DNA from: Pseudarthrobacter phenanthrenivorans Sphe3
GTDB taxonomy: Bacteria; Actinomycetota; Actinomycetes; Actinomycetales; Micrococcaceae
NCBI RefSeq assembly: GCF_000189535.1
Contig: NC_015145.1
Location: 1,302,001-1,366,000 of the forward strand
Reading direction: 5' to 3'
Length of the DNA: 64,000 nucleotides
The stretch's first letter is position 1. Every line of letters starts with the position of its first letter. Shown in pieces: positions 1 to 9,199 of this stretch. The notes beneath the pieces are model-generated. The model searched no databases, was not told where the DNA came from, and was given only the letters and a program-made list of their open reading frames with translations. The position numbers and the translations under genes are program-made.

Positions 1-2123
1 ACAGTGCCGCGGAGCCGTGACGAGTAGGTCCTCGCGGTCTCGCTGGGGTCCGGTGGCAGGCCATAGTCGTTTCCCAGGTCCTGCAGCTCCAGCCAGGCCA
101 GCGGCACGGCGTTCGCGGTTTCCCTCGGCCGGAGGCGCCGCGCCCGGATGCCCGCGCGCACCAGGCGCGGAGCGGCCAGCAGGAGCGCGGTGCCAAGGAC
201 ACCGCCGGCGCCGAGCAGCACAGGCATCAGCTGCACGCCCGTGTCCGTGCTTCCACCGGTACCCGGGGCGGGCAGCGGCGTGGCGCTGGGAGCCGGAGCA
301 GGGGCCGGAGTGGCGTCAGGGATCACGTCCTGGTTGTTATCCAGCGCATCAGGGGCTGCGGACGCCGATGCTTCCGTGGCGTAATCCGGAACCACGCCGC
401 GCGACGGAGTAGGTTCGAAGGGCACCCAGCCCAGCCCCTGGAAGTACAGTTCGGGCCACGCGTGGGCATCACGGGCGTCCACTTCGTACTCCGGCAGTTC
501 CCCCTGGCCGGCCACAGAAACCGTTGCGCCGGTGAGCCTGCCCGGCGCATACCCCACCGCGATCCTGCTTGGAATCCCCTCCAGCCGTGCCATGACCGCC
601 ATCGCGGATGCGTAGTGGATGCAGTAGCCGCTCTTCTGTTCCAGGAAGTCTGCCAACACGGAGAGGCCGTTGCCGTCGTAGCCGCCTTGGACCGGTGACT
701 GCAGCGAATAGGTGAACTCCGCGGACCGCAGGTACTTCTGGATGGCCATCGCCTTCTGGTAGGGCGTGCCTTCACCCGCTACTGTGTCGGCGGTGGTGCG
801 GACTATTCCGGGAACGTTGCCGGGGATCCTGGTGAAGTCGTCCGGGATGCCCTGGACAGGGGCCGAGGACTGCGCCAGGAGCGCCGCTGTCAGTTTGGGT
901 GCCGACGATGTGACCAGGTACTCCTGCCGGCGGGAGGTGGTGGTATCGGAACCCTTGATGCTCAACGTGGCAGGGTCCCAGCTCCACTGCCCGCTGAGGC
1001 CCCGGACGGACTCCGGGGCGTAGGGCGCTGGAAGGTAGGGGCTGTTGAAGCTTCCTGCGTCAACGGCCGTGACCAGCCGCAGCTGCTCGTCCGCCAGGAC
1101 CGTGTACCCGGGATCAATCCGGCCGCCCATCGGCACCCGGGAGGCGTCCCGGTCGTCGGGGCCCCAGGATTCGCCGTCGAAGTGGTCCACTGTGACGGAG
1201 CGCAGGTACAACGGGGTGGGGGCATTGGTGGCATAGGTGATGCGCCCGCTTCCGTCAGGTGTCCGGAGGCTGTTGCCAAGGGTAATCATGGGGTTGAGGC
1301 CCGAGGATGTGCCCCACGGATTGAGCCGCGAACCCTGCGGGAACGTGCCCTGGTCGAACCCGGGAATGGCCAGGGGGAGCACCAGGGTGGCGGCCAGTGC
1401 AACAGATCCGGTGAGGACAGCACGCCTCGTCTGGCCCGGGCTGCGTGCTGAATCCGTTTGAAGCCGGGGATCGGGGACAAACCACTGGCTGCAGCCGAGG
1501 ATCATCAGGTAGCCGGCCACGGTGGCGGCGAATCCCCAGAAGCCCACGCTTTGCGGCTTAATCATGGCCGGGACAACCAGGATGGCCAGGAGGCCCACAC
1601 CAGTGGCGGCAGGCATGCCGAGCGGCAGGGCGAGTGCGTCCACCAGGATGACCGCCAGGCCAAGGACAGCGCAGACCACCATGACGATTCCCACGTTGGG
1701 CGCCACGGGGGCGGTTTCGGAAAGCACGGTTTCGCTCGCGCGCCGGATCAGGCGGTCAAGGTCGGCCAGGGTGCTGCCAGTGGGAATCACGCCCGCGATG
1801 CTGGATCCGCGGAAGAAGGTCAGGGTAAGGATGGCCCCCAGGGAAAGGAAACCGCCCGCCGTGACCAGGAGGGGCTGGGCGCGCAGGGCACGAAGGGCAG
1901 CCAGGGTGAAGCAGACCGCCAGGACGGTGGTCAAGACAGGCCAGTACCAGCCCCATCCCCGGAGCACGCCGTTCAGAGAAAGGGCGGCACCGGCGACAGC
2001 TACTGCTATGGAACCTGCCATGGCCCAGGGATAGACCCCGACCCGGGGCCGGACGGCCGATGGTTCCCCCTGTGTCCCGGGCTGCCGGCCGGTTTCCGGA
2101 TTCCGGGCCGGTGCCACGGTCAT
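1..2123 (-). CDS. TgpA-type membrane transglutaminase-like protein (3' end off window)
   Basis: This is a membrane-anchored member of the transglutaminase-like superfamily (TgpA/DUF3488 type). 707 residues are visible and the frame is still open at base 1. The N-terminal ~210 residues are a run of hydrophobic helices, followed by an extracytoplasmic region. The transglutaminase core has Cys at about residue 501 (in SGYCIHYASA) and His at about 554 (in DARDAHAWPEL), which fits a Cys-His-Asp site. A Pro/Ala-rich linker and another membrane helix (~625-645) follow. The ATG overlaps the stop of the upstream DUF58 gene (ATGA), indicating translational coupling. MoxR, DUF58 and transglutaminase-like genes commonly form one operon; the substrate is unknown. 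Confidence 0.9.
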   Translation of the reverse strand, partial: MTVAPARNPETGRQPGTQGEPSAVRPRVGVYPWAMAGSIAVAVAGAALSLNGVLRGWGWYWPVLTTVLAVCFTLAALRALRAQPLLVTAGGFLSLGAILTLTFFRGSSIAGVIPTGSTLADLDRLIRRASETVLSETAPVAPNVGIVMVVCAVLGLAVILVDALALPLGMPAATGVGLLAILVVPAMIKPQSVGFWGFAATVAGYLMILGCSQWFVPDPRLQTDSARSPGQTRRAVLTGSVALAATLVLPLAIPGFDQGTFPQGSRLNPWGTSSGLNPMITLGNSLRTPDGSGRITYATNAPTPLYLRSVTVDHFDGESWGPDDRDASRVPMGGRIDPGYTVLADEQLRLVTAVDAGSFNSPYLPAPYAPESVRGLSGQWSWDPATLSIKGSDTTTSRRQEYLVTSSAPKLTAALLAQSSAPVQGIPDDFTRIPGNVPGIVRTTADTVAGEGTPYQKAMAIQKYLRSAEFTYSLQSPVQGGYDGNGLSVLADFLEQKSGYCIHYASAMAVMARLEGIPSRIAVGYAPGRLTGATVSVAGQGELPEYEVDARDAHAWPELYFQGLGWVPFEPTPSRGVVPDYATEASASAAPDALDNNQDVIPDATPAPAPAPSATPLPAPGTGGSTDTGVQLMPVLLGAGGVLGTALLLAAPRLVRAGIRARRLRPRETANAVPLAWLELQDLGNDYGLPPDPSETARTYSSRLRGT

Positions 2124-3562
2124 CGCGCCACCCCCGCTCCGCGGCGGACCTCGGCTGTGGGCGGGGGTACGGCCACATCCTGGTCGAACTGGTTCCAGGC
2201 GGCGGGAACGGGAACCGACGGCGGGACGGCAACTGCCCGCCACCCTCCCTGCCGCAGCACCTCCAGGACCTCCGCGGAATCCTGCGGCCTGTCAACAACG
2301 ATGAGGGCGAAAGCATTGGTGCCATATCCAGCAGCCGGGGCGAGGGCGAGTGCCTCGGTGCGCGAGATGGTTCCCAGGACGGCGATCAGCGGTCCCCGCA
2401 TCCGGTGTGCGGACAGCTTGTCCATCAGCAGGTCATCAAACGCCTCGGCAGCGGGGTGGTGGGGGTGACGTTCCGTGGGCCCGGCAACCTTGGCGGCCAG
2501 GCCGCGAAGGGCAGTGTCCCGGTGGGCATGCTGTGCCCCGGTCAGCTGGATTGCGGCGAGGCTTTCACCGATGGACTGAAGTCCGCCGCTACCGCTGTAT
2601 TCCTCCATTTCCGGTTCCGGTGCCGACGGCGATTTCAGGAACGCCGGCCCACCGCCCGTATCCAACAGGCGCAGGGCGTAGTTGCGTTCGGCCAGGTGCG
2701 CGCTGATGGACATGACCGCCACCACCGACCATTCGAACGCTTCGCTGCTGGCCATCGGATGCCCGTCCGGTCCCGCCGGCACTTCATGTCCTGCCCCGCC
2801 CCCAGAGAATGCAGCGAGCCGGTGGTCCATGATGATCGTGGCCTCGGGCGTGGTGACAGACTCCTCCTGCCGCACCATAAGGTCGCCGTGCCGGGCGGTG
2901 GCAGCCCAGTGCACCCGCCGCATCGGGTCCCCGTGGCGGTATTCCCGGGTCATGACGTCGTCGTCGCTGGGATTGGCCCGGATCCTCGTCGCCGTGACCC
3001 CGTCGTTGCCGCGCGCGCCGGCCAGCCCGGTCAGGGGAAGAACGACGGCGGCAGGCGTCACGGTGAGGACGTCGCCGTCGTCTATTGCCTGCCGGTGGAG
3101 CGAGAGGCCAAAAGGGTCCGTGAATTCGGCTGTCACGGGACCGATGAGGAACTGTCCCCGCTGGACGGACCGCAGGCGGTATTCATACCGGCTGGTGCCG
3201 CCGGTGGCGGAGCGTGAGGGAAAGCGGAACGCGGGAGATTCACCGAAGCGGGACGGGAGCCGCTCCTCCATGGTGGCCCTGCCGCTGCCGTTTCCCGTCC
3301 TCGCCACAGCGAGCCGGACAGTGGTGGGCGCAGATGTCTCCACCGGGGACGGATTGAATTCGCGGTACACCTGGAACCTGGGCTTGACCAGACGGATGCC
3401 AGCCAGCGAAACGAGGGGGAGGACGATCAGCAGCACGCTCAGCGTCAGCAGGTCCCTGCGGCCCATGACGTGGGCGGCGCCGAGCGCGGCTCCGCCGGCG
3501 GCGATCATGCCCCAGCCCCGTTGGGTGAAGAGGTGCCGGGGCACCCTGTCCAGCAGTGCCAT
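2120..3562 (-). CDS. DUF58 domain protein
   Basis: A 480-residue protein that starts with two hydrophobic helices (roughly residues 13-50), followed by a soluble domain. The DUF58 signature is the stretch YRHGDPMRRVHWAATAR, close to the usual Y..GD..R.I.W pattern. DUF58 proteins have a von Willebrand A-like fold and are encoded beside MoxR ATPases; they are thought to be partners or clients of MoxR. The start is the ATG after the MoxR stop (10-bp gap); the frame is open further upstream, but that stretch lies inside moxR. The 3' end overlaps the transglutaminase start by 3 bases. The precise role is not known. Confidence 0.9.
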   Translation of the reverse strand: MALLDRVPRHLFTQRGWGMIAAGGAALGAAHVMGRRDLLTLSVLLIVLPLVSLAGIRLVKPRFQVYREFNPSPVETSAPTTVRLAVARTGNGSGRATMEERLPSRFGESPAFRFPSRSATGGTSRYEYRLRSVQRGQFLIGPVTAEFTDPFGLSLHRQAIDDGDVLTVTPAAVVLPLTGLAGARGNDGVTATRIRANPSDDDVMTREYRHGDPMRRVHWAATARHGDLMVRQEESVTTPEATIIMDHRLAAFSGGGAGHEVPAGPDGHPMASSEAFEWSVVAVMSISAHLAERNYALRLLDTGGGPAFLKSPSAPEPEMEEYSGSGGLQSIGESLAAIQLTGAQHAHRDTALRGLAAKVAGPTERHPHHPAAEAFDDLLMDKLSAHRMRGPLIAVLGTISRTEALALAPAAGYGTNAFALIVVDRPQDSAEVLEVLRQGGWRAVAVPPSVPVPAAWNQFDQDVAVPPPTAEVRRGAGVAR

Positions 3563-3572
3563 GGATGCCCGC

Positions 3573-4700
3573 CTAGTGGTTCCTGCCCAGTCCGGTGACC
3601 GGGGCTGCTGTCCTGGCAGCATGTGTCGAAGTCCTGTTCCCGGCACCCGCGGCTTCGGACACAACCGGCAGCCGTGACAGGATGCCCCGCAGGACGCTGT
3701 GCGGAGTTTCGCCGGCACCCGCGGCCTTGCGGTCAAGGATGATCCGGTGGGCAAGCACCGATTCGGAAACCTGCACCACATCGTCCGGCAGGACAAAGTC
3801 CCGTCCGTCCAAGGCGGCAGTGGCCTTTGCCGCGCGCAGCAACTGCAGCATGGACCGGGGGCTGGCCCCCAGGCGGAGGAGGGGGCTTTCCCGGGTGGCC
3901 CTGCCCACCGAGACGGTGTACTCCTTGACGGCCTGGGATACATACACCTGCTGGACGGTGGTGATCATGGCCGCAACATCGGCTGACGTAACCACAGCGG
4001 AGACCTTGGCCAGGGGTGACGTTGCCTGGTGTGTTTCCAGCATCTCGATTTCGGCGGCCTCGTCCGGGTAGCCCATGGAGATCCGGGCCATGAAGCGGTC
4101 CCGCTGGGCCTCGGGCAGCGGGTAGGTTCCTTCCATTTCGATGGGGTTCTGGGTGGCGACCACCATGAAGGGTTCGTCCAGGCGGTAGGAGGTGCCGTCC
4201 ACGGTCACCTGGTGTTCTTCCATGCATTCGAGCAGCGCTGACTGTGTCTTGGCGGAGGCGCGGTTGATTTCGTCCCCGATGACGATGTTGGCGAAAACCG
4301 CTCCCGGCCGGAACTCGAACAGCCGGGAGGCCTGGTTGTAGATGGACACGCCGGTCACATCGGACGGCAGCAGGTCAGGGGTGAACTGGATCCGGTTGAC
4401 GGTGCAGTCGATGGTCCTGGCAAGGGTCTTCGCGAGGAGGGTTTTTCCTACCCCGGGCACATCTTCAAGCAGCAGGTGCCCCTGGGCCAGCAGGACAGTC
4501 AGCGCCAGCTTCGCGGCATCCGATTTCCCGTCGATGACAGTATTAACGGAAGTGAGGATGCGCTGGGTTGCAGCATGGAAGGAAGCGGCGTCCATGGCGG
4601 CCGGCCGGTGCCCGTTCAGGCGGCTGACGGGATCGGTGATCCCCGCCAGGCCGCGGTTCGCAGCGCTCACATCGTTGGCAGTGCGTCGGTGGGGTTCCAT
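3573..4700 (-). CDS. MoxR-family AAA+ ATPase
   Basis: A 375-residue AAA+ ATPase of the MoxR class, proposed to act as a chaperone in maturation of protein complexes. Walker A is VPGVGKTLLAKT (around residue 84), Walker B is VIGDEINRA (around 142), and the sensor motif ATQNPIEMEGTYPLPEAQRDR follows, in shortened form ATQNPIE. The chosen ATG is preceded by AAAGG at a spacing of 6. The reading frame continues much further upstream, but that part is antisense to tatD and has no ribosome binding site. It is the first gene of the moxR-DUF58-transglutaminase operon and is divergent from tatD. Confidence 0.93.
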   Translation of the reverse strand: MEPHRRTANDVSAANRGLAGITDPVSRLNGHRPAAMDAASFHAATQRILTSVNTVIDGKSDAAKLALTVLLAQGHLLLEDVPGVGKTLLAKTLARTIDCTVNRIQFTPDLLPSDVTGVSIYNQASRLFEFRPGAVFANIVIGDEINRASAKTQSALLECMEEHQVTVDGTSYRLDEPFMVVATQNPIEMEGTYPLPEAQRDRFMARISMGYPDEAAEIEMLETHQATSPLAKVSAVVTSADVAAMITTVQQVYVSQAVKEYTVSVGRATRESPLLRLGASPRSMLQLLRAAKATAALDGRDFVLPDDVVQVSESVLAHRIILDRKAAGAGETPHSVLRGILSRLPVVSEAAGAGNRTSTHAARTAAPVTGLGRNH

Positions 4701-4862
4701 CGGCAACCTTTCAGCCCGGGGTGCACCTGGACGGGACAGCAAGCCTGCCTTCGCCCGTCGGTGGGCGTTCGCATGTGTTCGTACCAGACTACTAACACAA
4801 CTGCCGCGGCTGACAGAGAGTTCCAGCAAATATGGGGGAGCGTTCCCGGTTAGGGTGGTTGG

Positions 4863-5798
4863 ATGTCTTCTTCGCTTCCTCCCGCCGCCTACCGCACCAC
4901 CGCGACGGACCACACCCCTGATTCCGGAGACTCCCGGCAGAAGGGCTTTCCTCCCGCGCCCGAGCCCCTGCCTGTGCCGGTCATGGACAACCACACCCAT
5001 CTGGACTTCCCTGACGGCAAGGCCCCCGTGGGAGTAAAGGCGGCGCTGGATGCCGCGGAGGCCGTGGGCGTCCGAGGCGCAATCCAGGTGGGCTGCGATC
5101 TGGAGTCTTCCAGGTTCACCGTCCAGGCGGTTGACCTGGACGATCGGCTGCTCGGGGCAGTGGCGCTGCACCCCAACGACGCGCCCCGCTATGCGGCACG
5201 CGGCGAGCTTGAAGAGGCGCTCGCCGAGATTGAGCGGTTGGCGCTCCATCCGCGGGTCAGGGCAATTGGCGAGACGGGACTCGACTTCTTCCGGACGGAG
5301 GGGGAAGGCCTGGCGCATCAGCGGTACTCCTTCCGCCGCCACATCGACATCGCAAAACGGCTGGACCTTACGCTCCAGATCCACGACCGTGACGCGCACG
5401 ACGACGTAGTCCAGGTCCTGCGTGAAGAAGGGGCTCCGGAGCGGGTCGTTTTCCATTGCTTCTCGGGCGACGGGGAGCTCGCGAAGATCTGCAACCAGCA
5501 GGGCTGGCGGATGTCCTTTGCGGGGACGTTGACTTTCCGGAACGCAGGCAACCTTCGTGAGGCCCTTGCGGTTGCCGATCCCAGCCTGGTGCTGGTGGAG
5601 ACCGATGCGCCGTTCCTGACCCCGCATCCCCACCGGGGGAGGGCGAATGCAAGCTACATGATTCCCTACACAGTCCGCGCCATGGCCGAATTGACAGGAA
5701 CTGACCTGGCTGAGATGTGCTCCCGGATAGCCGGTAACACCGTGGCCGCATACGGGAGCTGGGACCAGGAGCCCGTCGCCGCACCGTTACCTCGATGA
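4863..5798 (+). CDS. TatD family metal-dependent hydrolase
   Basis: A 311-residue TatD-type TIM-barrel hydrolase; family members are metal-dependent nucleases. Metal ligands are visible in order: the HxH pair in MDNHTHLDF (~residues 41-47), the Glu in AIGETGLDFF, the His in LQIHDRDAHDD, the His in FHCFSGDGE and the Asp in VETDAPFLTPHP. The first ~40 residues are a Pro/Thr-rich extension without obvious structure; a shorter start at the internal Met before DNHTH is possible. It is divergent from moxR and directly upstream of rpf, an order common in actinobacteria. No terminator follows its stop codon immediately. Confidence 0.92.
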   Translation: MSSSLPPAAYRTTATDHTPDSGDSRQKGFPPAPEPLPVPVMDNHTHLDFPDGKAPVGVKAALDAAEAVGVRGAIQVGCDLESSRFTVQAVDLDDRLLGAVALHPNDAPRYAARGELEEALAEIERLALHPRVRAIGETGLDFFRTEGEGLAHQRYSFRRHIDIAKRLDLTLQIHDRDAHDDVVQVLREEGAPERVVFHCFSGDGELAKICNQQGWRMSFAGTLTFRNAGNLREALAVADPSLVLVETDAPFLTPHPHRGRANASYMIPYTVRAMAELTGTDLAEMCSRIAGNTVAAYGSWDQEPVAAPLPR

Positions 5799-5818
5799 AT
5801 ACCAGGTATGCAATTTTC

Positions 5819-5848
5819 TTGGTTGCTTTATAACGCTCCGGTTACAGT
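5819..5848 (+). promoter_or_regulatory. Possible promoter for rpf
   Basis: TTGGTT and TACAGT are separated by 18 bp just after the tatD stop. The second hexamer fits the TAnnnT pattern of actinobacterial -10 elements. It would give a leader of about 170 nt before rpf. No experimental support is possible from sequence alone. Confidence 0.3.
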
Positions 5849-5935
5849 GGACAACTATTAGCCGGGGTCGGGGAAGGCCATCGGATAATTTCACTTCAAT
5901 TTGCAGCTGGACTGCTGGGCTCTGCCCTGGCCTGA

Positions 5936-6003
5936 CCGTTGCGCGGAGTGTGGCGGCGCAACGGTGCCCGGACTGCCTTGACGGCGGTGCCGGGCATTTT
6001 ATT
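5936..6003 (+). terminator. Two hairpins in the rpf leader, the second terminator-like
   Basis: The first hairpin has a perfect 9-bp stem, CCGTTGCGC paired with GCGCAACGG across 11 nt (5936-5964). The second starts at 5965 with TGCCCGG pairing with CCGGGCA at 5990-5996, extended inside by CTGCC/GGCGG, and is followed at once by TTTTATT. It ends about 20 nt before the rpf ATG. This looks like an intrinsic terminator placed inside the leader, so it could either end tatD transcripts or act as an attenuator for rpf. Confidence 0.55.
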
Positions 6004-6023
6004 GCGCGATTCCCCGTGCCCGG

Positions 6024-7217
6024 ATGGTCCTAAAGTTACGGGCAATCGTGATCAAGTTCTTCACCTCGGACGGCAAGTTCAGCTTTATCAAGGTTGGCGC
6101 CCAACTGCTGGTGCTGTGCGCACTCGTAGTGGGCCTCGTAGCCTTCGTCGGCAATAACAAAACCATCACGCTCAACGTTGACGGCAAGGTCTCTTCGGTG
6201 CAGACCTTCGGCGGCACGGTGGGGCAGGTGGTCAAGAGTGCGAACCTCGAGCTAAACCCTGCCGACCGCATCTCGCCGGCGGTTGATGCATCAGTCCGGA
6301 ACGGTACGGTCATCAACGTCAACAAGGCCAAAGAAGTCAAGGTCAGCCTTGACGGTTCCGAAAAGGTTGTGAACACCACCGCCCAGGACGTCGCCGGACT
6401 GGTTACCGAACTCGGCGTGGCCAGCGCGTCCTCTGTTTCCGTCCCGAAGGACGCCCAGCTGTCCGTCGCCGGATCCTACGTCTCCATCTCCACACCTAAA
6501 TCCGTCAGCATCGTTGCCGACGGAAAGGTGGACACCGCCACCACGACGGCGGCCACGGTGGGCAAAGTCCTCGAAGACGCCGGCCTGACCCTCGGCGCGA
6601 ACGACCGCATGTCGCAGCCGGCCAACGCCCACGTGGTGAACAACATGGTTATCAAGGTGTCCCGCGTGGACAACACCCGGACCGACGTTACCTCCGAGGA
6701 CGTGCCCTTCGAGAGCGTCACAACGGAAAGCGCCGAACTCCTCAAGGGCGAAAAGGAAGTCACCCAGGCAGGCGTGGCGGGCAAGGTGGAGAAGACTTAC
6801 AAACTGGTTCTGGTTGACGGCCGCGAAGCCTCCCGCACCCTGGTCGCCGAAAACGTTGCCGTACAGCCCGTAACGGAGAAGATCACGGTTGGCACCAAGC
6901 CGAAGCCCATGGCCCAGGCCGCTCCCGCCGCCAGCGCCGGCACCAATACCGGCGCCGCTGCTCCGGCAATGATGAATGAAGCCATGTGGGACAAAATCGC
7001 CCAGTGTGAATCCGGCGGAAACTGGAGCATCAACACCGGCAATGGCTACTACGGCGGCCTCCAGTTCGATATCCAGACCTGGATTGGTGCCGGCGGCGGG
7101 GCTTACGCGCCCAACGCCAGCCTTGCCACCAAGGCCCAGCAAATCGATATCGCAAACCGCGTCTACGCCCAGCGCGGCCTGCAGCCGTGGGGCTGCGGAT
7201 GGGCTGCCACCAGCTGA
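6024..7217 (+). CDS. rpf: Resuscitation-promoting factor (DUF348-G5-Rpf domain)
   Basis: A secreted muralytic enzyme that cleaves peptidoglycan and stimulates regrowth of dormant cells. Order of parts: short basic N-terminus, hydrophobic export segment (~22-40), three DUF348 repeats (roughly 45-205), a G5 domain (~215-290), an Ala/Pro linker, and the lysozyme-like Rpf domain (~320-397). The catalytic Glu lies in AQCESGGNW (E329 from the ATG used here), and the paired Cys of the fold are in QCESG and PWGCGW. A GTG at 6048 giving MIKFFTSDGKF is an equally plausible start; neither start has a clear Shine-Dalgarno sequence. The leader contains a terminator-like hairpin. Confidence 0.93.
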   Translation: MVLKLRAIVIKFFTSDGKFSFIKVGAQLLVLCALVVGLVAFVGNNKTITLNVDGKVSSVQTFGGTVGQVVKSANLELNPADRISPAVDASVRNGTVINVNKAKEVKVSLDGSEKVVNTTAQDVAGLVTELGVASASSVSVPKDAQLSVAGSYVSISTPKSVSIVADGKVDTATTTAATVGKVLEDAGLTLGANDRMSQPANAHVVNNMVIKVSRVDNTRTDVTSEDVPFESVTTESAELLKGEKEVTQAGVAGKVEKTYKLVLVDGREASRTLVAENVAVQPVTEKITVGTKPKPMAQAAPAASAGTNTGAAAPAMMNEAMWDKIAQCESGGNWSINTGNGYYGGLQFDIQTWIGAGGGAYAPNASLATKAQQIDIANRVYAQRGLQPWGCGWAATS

Positions 7218-7328
7218 TCCCAGCATATTCGTGCCCGCCAGGGCGCGGCGGCCGGGCCCGGATCATCGGGCCCGGCCGCCGCCGTTAAAGGGGCAGGACG
7301 CACGCGGTGCGCGGGATAGGATACCTAG

Positions 7329-8201
7329 GTGACTGAACCAACCCCCGCCGCGCCCGCACCGTTGTTCGGTGCATCCGACATACGCCGGCTGGCGGAGGAG
7401 ATCGGCATCCGCCCCACCAAAACCCTGGGCCAGAATTTTGTGATTGACGGTAACACCATCCGCAGGATTGTGGCCGCGGCGGATATCGGACCGGACGAGA
7501 CAGTGCTTGAGGTGGGCCCGGGGCTGGGTTCCCTTACCCTTGGGCTGCTCGATGCAGCGGCGTCGGTGGTTGCTGTGGAAATCGATCCCGTCCTTGCGGC
7601 AAAGCTCCCGGAAACCGTCAAGGAATGGCGCCCGGGTGCTGCCGGCAACTTCCATCTGGTGCACGCGGACGCCATGAAGGTCACCGAATTGCCCGTGCAG
7701 CCCACCGCCCTTGTGGCCAACCTGCCGTACAACGTCGCCGTTCCCGTAGTGCTCCACCTGCTGCAGTATTTCCCCAGCCTTCGGCACGGCCTGGTGATGG
7801 TCCAGGACGAGGTGGCTGACCGGCTCGCCGCAGGCCCCGGATCAAAAACCTATGGCGTGCCCTCGGTGAAGGCCGCCTGGTACAGCCAGATGCGCAAGGC
7901 CGGCGTGATCGGGATGAACGTCTTCTGGCCGGCGCCGAAAATACATTCAGGCCTGGTGGCTTTCACGCGCCGTGAACCACCGGCCACCACCGCCACCAGG
8001 GAGCAGGTCTTCGCAGTGGTGGACGCCGCCTTCGCCCAGCGGCGCAAGACCCTCCGCGCAGCCCTGGCCGGCTGGGCCGGCGGCGCACCCGAAGCGGAGC
8101 GCTGCCTGGTGGCTGCCGGCGTCGACCCCACCGCCAGGGGTGAGGTCATAGACATTGGCGCTTTCGCCAAAATTGCAGAAGCCAAGCAGGCGCTGGCATG
8201 A
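7329..8201 (+). CDS. rsmA: 16S rRNA (adenine1518/1519-N6)-dimethyltransferase
   Basis: KsgA/RsmA dimethylates two adjacent adenosines near the 3' end of 16S rRNA late in small-subunit assembly, using S-adenosylmethionine. The 290-residue length is normal. Visible motifs are [13 protein letters not shown] near the N-terminus, the SAM site [14 protein letters not shown], and the catalytic [10 protein letters not shown]. The start is GTG with AGGAT upstream. The stop overlaps the ispE start as ATGA, so the two are translationally coupled; rpf-rsmA-ispE is a conserved actinobacterial order. Confidence 0.96.
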   Translation: MTEPTPAAPAPLFGASDIRRLAEEIGIRPTKTLGQNFVIDGNTIRRIVAAADIGPDETVLEVGPGLGSLTLGLLDAAASVVAVEIDPVLAAKLPETVKEWRPGAAGNFHLVHADAMKVTELPVQPTALVANLPYNVAVPVVLHLLQYFPSLRHGLVMVQDEVADRLAAGPGSKTYGVPSVKAAWYSQMRKAGVIGMNVFWPAPKIHSGLVAFTRREPPATTATREQVFAVVDAAFAQRRKTLRAALAGWAGGAPEAERCLVAAGVDPTARGEVIDIGAFAKIAEAKQALA

Positions 8202-9160
8202 ACGCGCCGGCAGGACGTTTTGCTGCCAGGACTGTCCGCGTCAAGGCCCCGGGCAAAGTCAATGTGTCACTGGAAGTGGGGCCGCTCCGTCCGGACGGCT
8301 ACCACTCGGTGGCCAGCGTCTACCTTGCTGTGTCCTTGTACGAGGAAGTTGCGGCCACCAGCACCGACACCCCGGGCATCACCGTCAGCCTGAGTCCGGA
8401 GAGCACAGTTGACCTTGACGCTGCCGACATCCCCCTGGACGGAAGCAACCTTGCCTATAAGGCTGCGGCGATCATGGCGGACGTCTCCGAACGCTCCACG
8501 GGCGTCCACTTGGAAATCACCAAGCGCGTGCCGGTTGCCGGCGGCATGGGCGGCGGTTCGGCAGACGCCGCCGCCACCTTGCTGGCATGTGATGCGCTGT
8601 GGAACAGCGGCCTCTCGCGGGAAGAACTGGCACACCTTGCAGGCGAACTAGGCGCCGACGTTCCGTTTTCCCTGCTGGGAGGCGCGGCGGTGGGACTGGG
8701 CGTCGGCGACGAACTCTCTCCGGCGCTGGCGAAAGCACAGACCTACTGGGTCCTGGTCACGGCCGATTACGGTCTTCCCACTCCCGAGGTGTACCGGACC
8801 CTTGACCGCCTGCGGGAGGCCGGCGGCGTCCAGGCCGCTGAACCCGTCGGCGTGGATCCGCAGATCCTCACGGCCCTGCGCAGCGGAGACGCGGAAGCCC
8901 TCAGCCGCGTCCTGGTCAACGACCTCCAACGGGCATCCATCGAGCTGGCGCCTGCGCTGCGCGATACGCTGGGAATCGGAGAGTCCCATGGGGCCATTGC
9001 AGGGATAGTGTCCGGATCGGGGCCAACAGTGGCCCTGCTCGCCGATGACCCTGTGGCGGCCGAGAGCCTCGCAGAGGATCTGCGGCATTACGGCCTGACC
9101 GCACTCTCCGTCCACGGACCGGTTCCCGGGGCGCGCATCATTTCCGACACCCTCCTCTAA
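8198..9160 (+). CDS. ispE: 4-diphosphocytidyl-2-C-methyl-D-erythritol kinase
   Basis: IspE phosphorylates 4-diphosphocytidyl-methylerythritol with ATP in the non-mevalonate (MEP) route to isoprenoids. The protein is 320 residues, a GHMP kinase. The ATP loop is [18 protein letters not shown] (around residues 108-125), the N-terminal substrate region is [14 protein letters not shown], and the C-terminal GHMP motif is [11 protein letters not shown]. It overlaps the rsmA stop by four bases, so it is very probably cotranscribed and coupled with it. Confidence 0.95.
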   Translation: MNAPAGRFAARTVRVKAPGKVNVSLEVGPLRPDGYHSVASVYLAVSLYEEVAATSTDTPGITVSLSPESTVDLDAADIPLDGSNLAYKAAAIMADVSERSTGVHLEITKRVPVAGGMGGGSADAAATLLACDALWNSGLSREELAHLAGELGADVPFSLLGGAAVGLGVGDELSPALAKAQTYWVLVTADYGLPTPEVYRTLDRLREAGGVQAAEPVGVDPQILTALRSGDAEALSRVLVNDLQRASIELAPALRDTLGIGESHGAIAGIVSGSGPTVALLADDPVAAESLAEDLRHYGLTALSVHGPVPGARIISDTLL

Positions 9161-9199
9161 CAACCTCCAGTCCCAACCTGAAGCAGAAAGCAGTTCCCT

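Noticed and set aside
1458..2468. Plus-strand open frames opposite the transglutaminase gene
   Set aside because: They are shadows of the minus-strand membrane protein, which has clear helices and catalytic motifs.
4701..5633. Upstream extension of the MoxR frame
   Set aside because: It would run through tatD on the opposite strand, and the ATG at 4700 already has a good ribosome site and the family N-terminus.
5849..6003. ydaO (c-di-AMP) riboswitch before rpf
   Set aside because: The leader lacks the conserved GGGGTGAA and CCCGAATCCG-like blocks I would expect; only the terminator-like hairpins can be supported.
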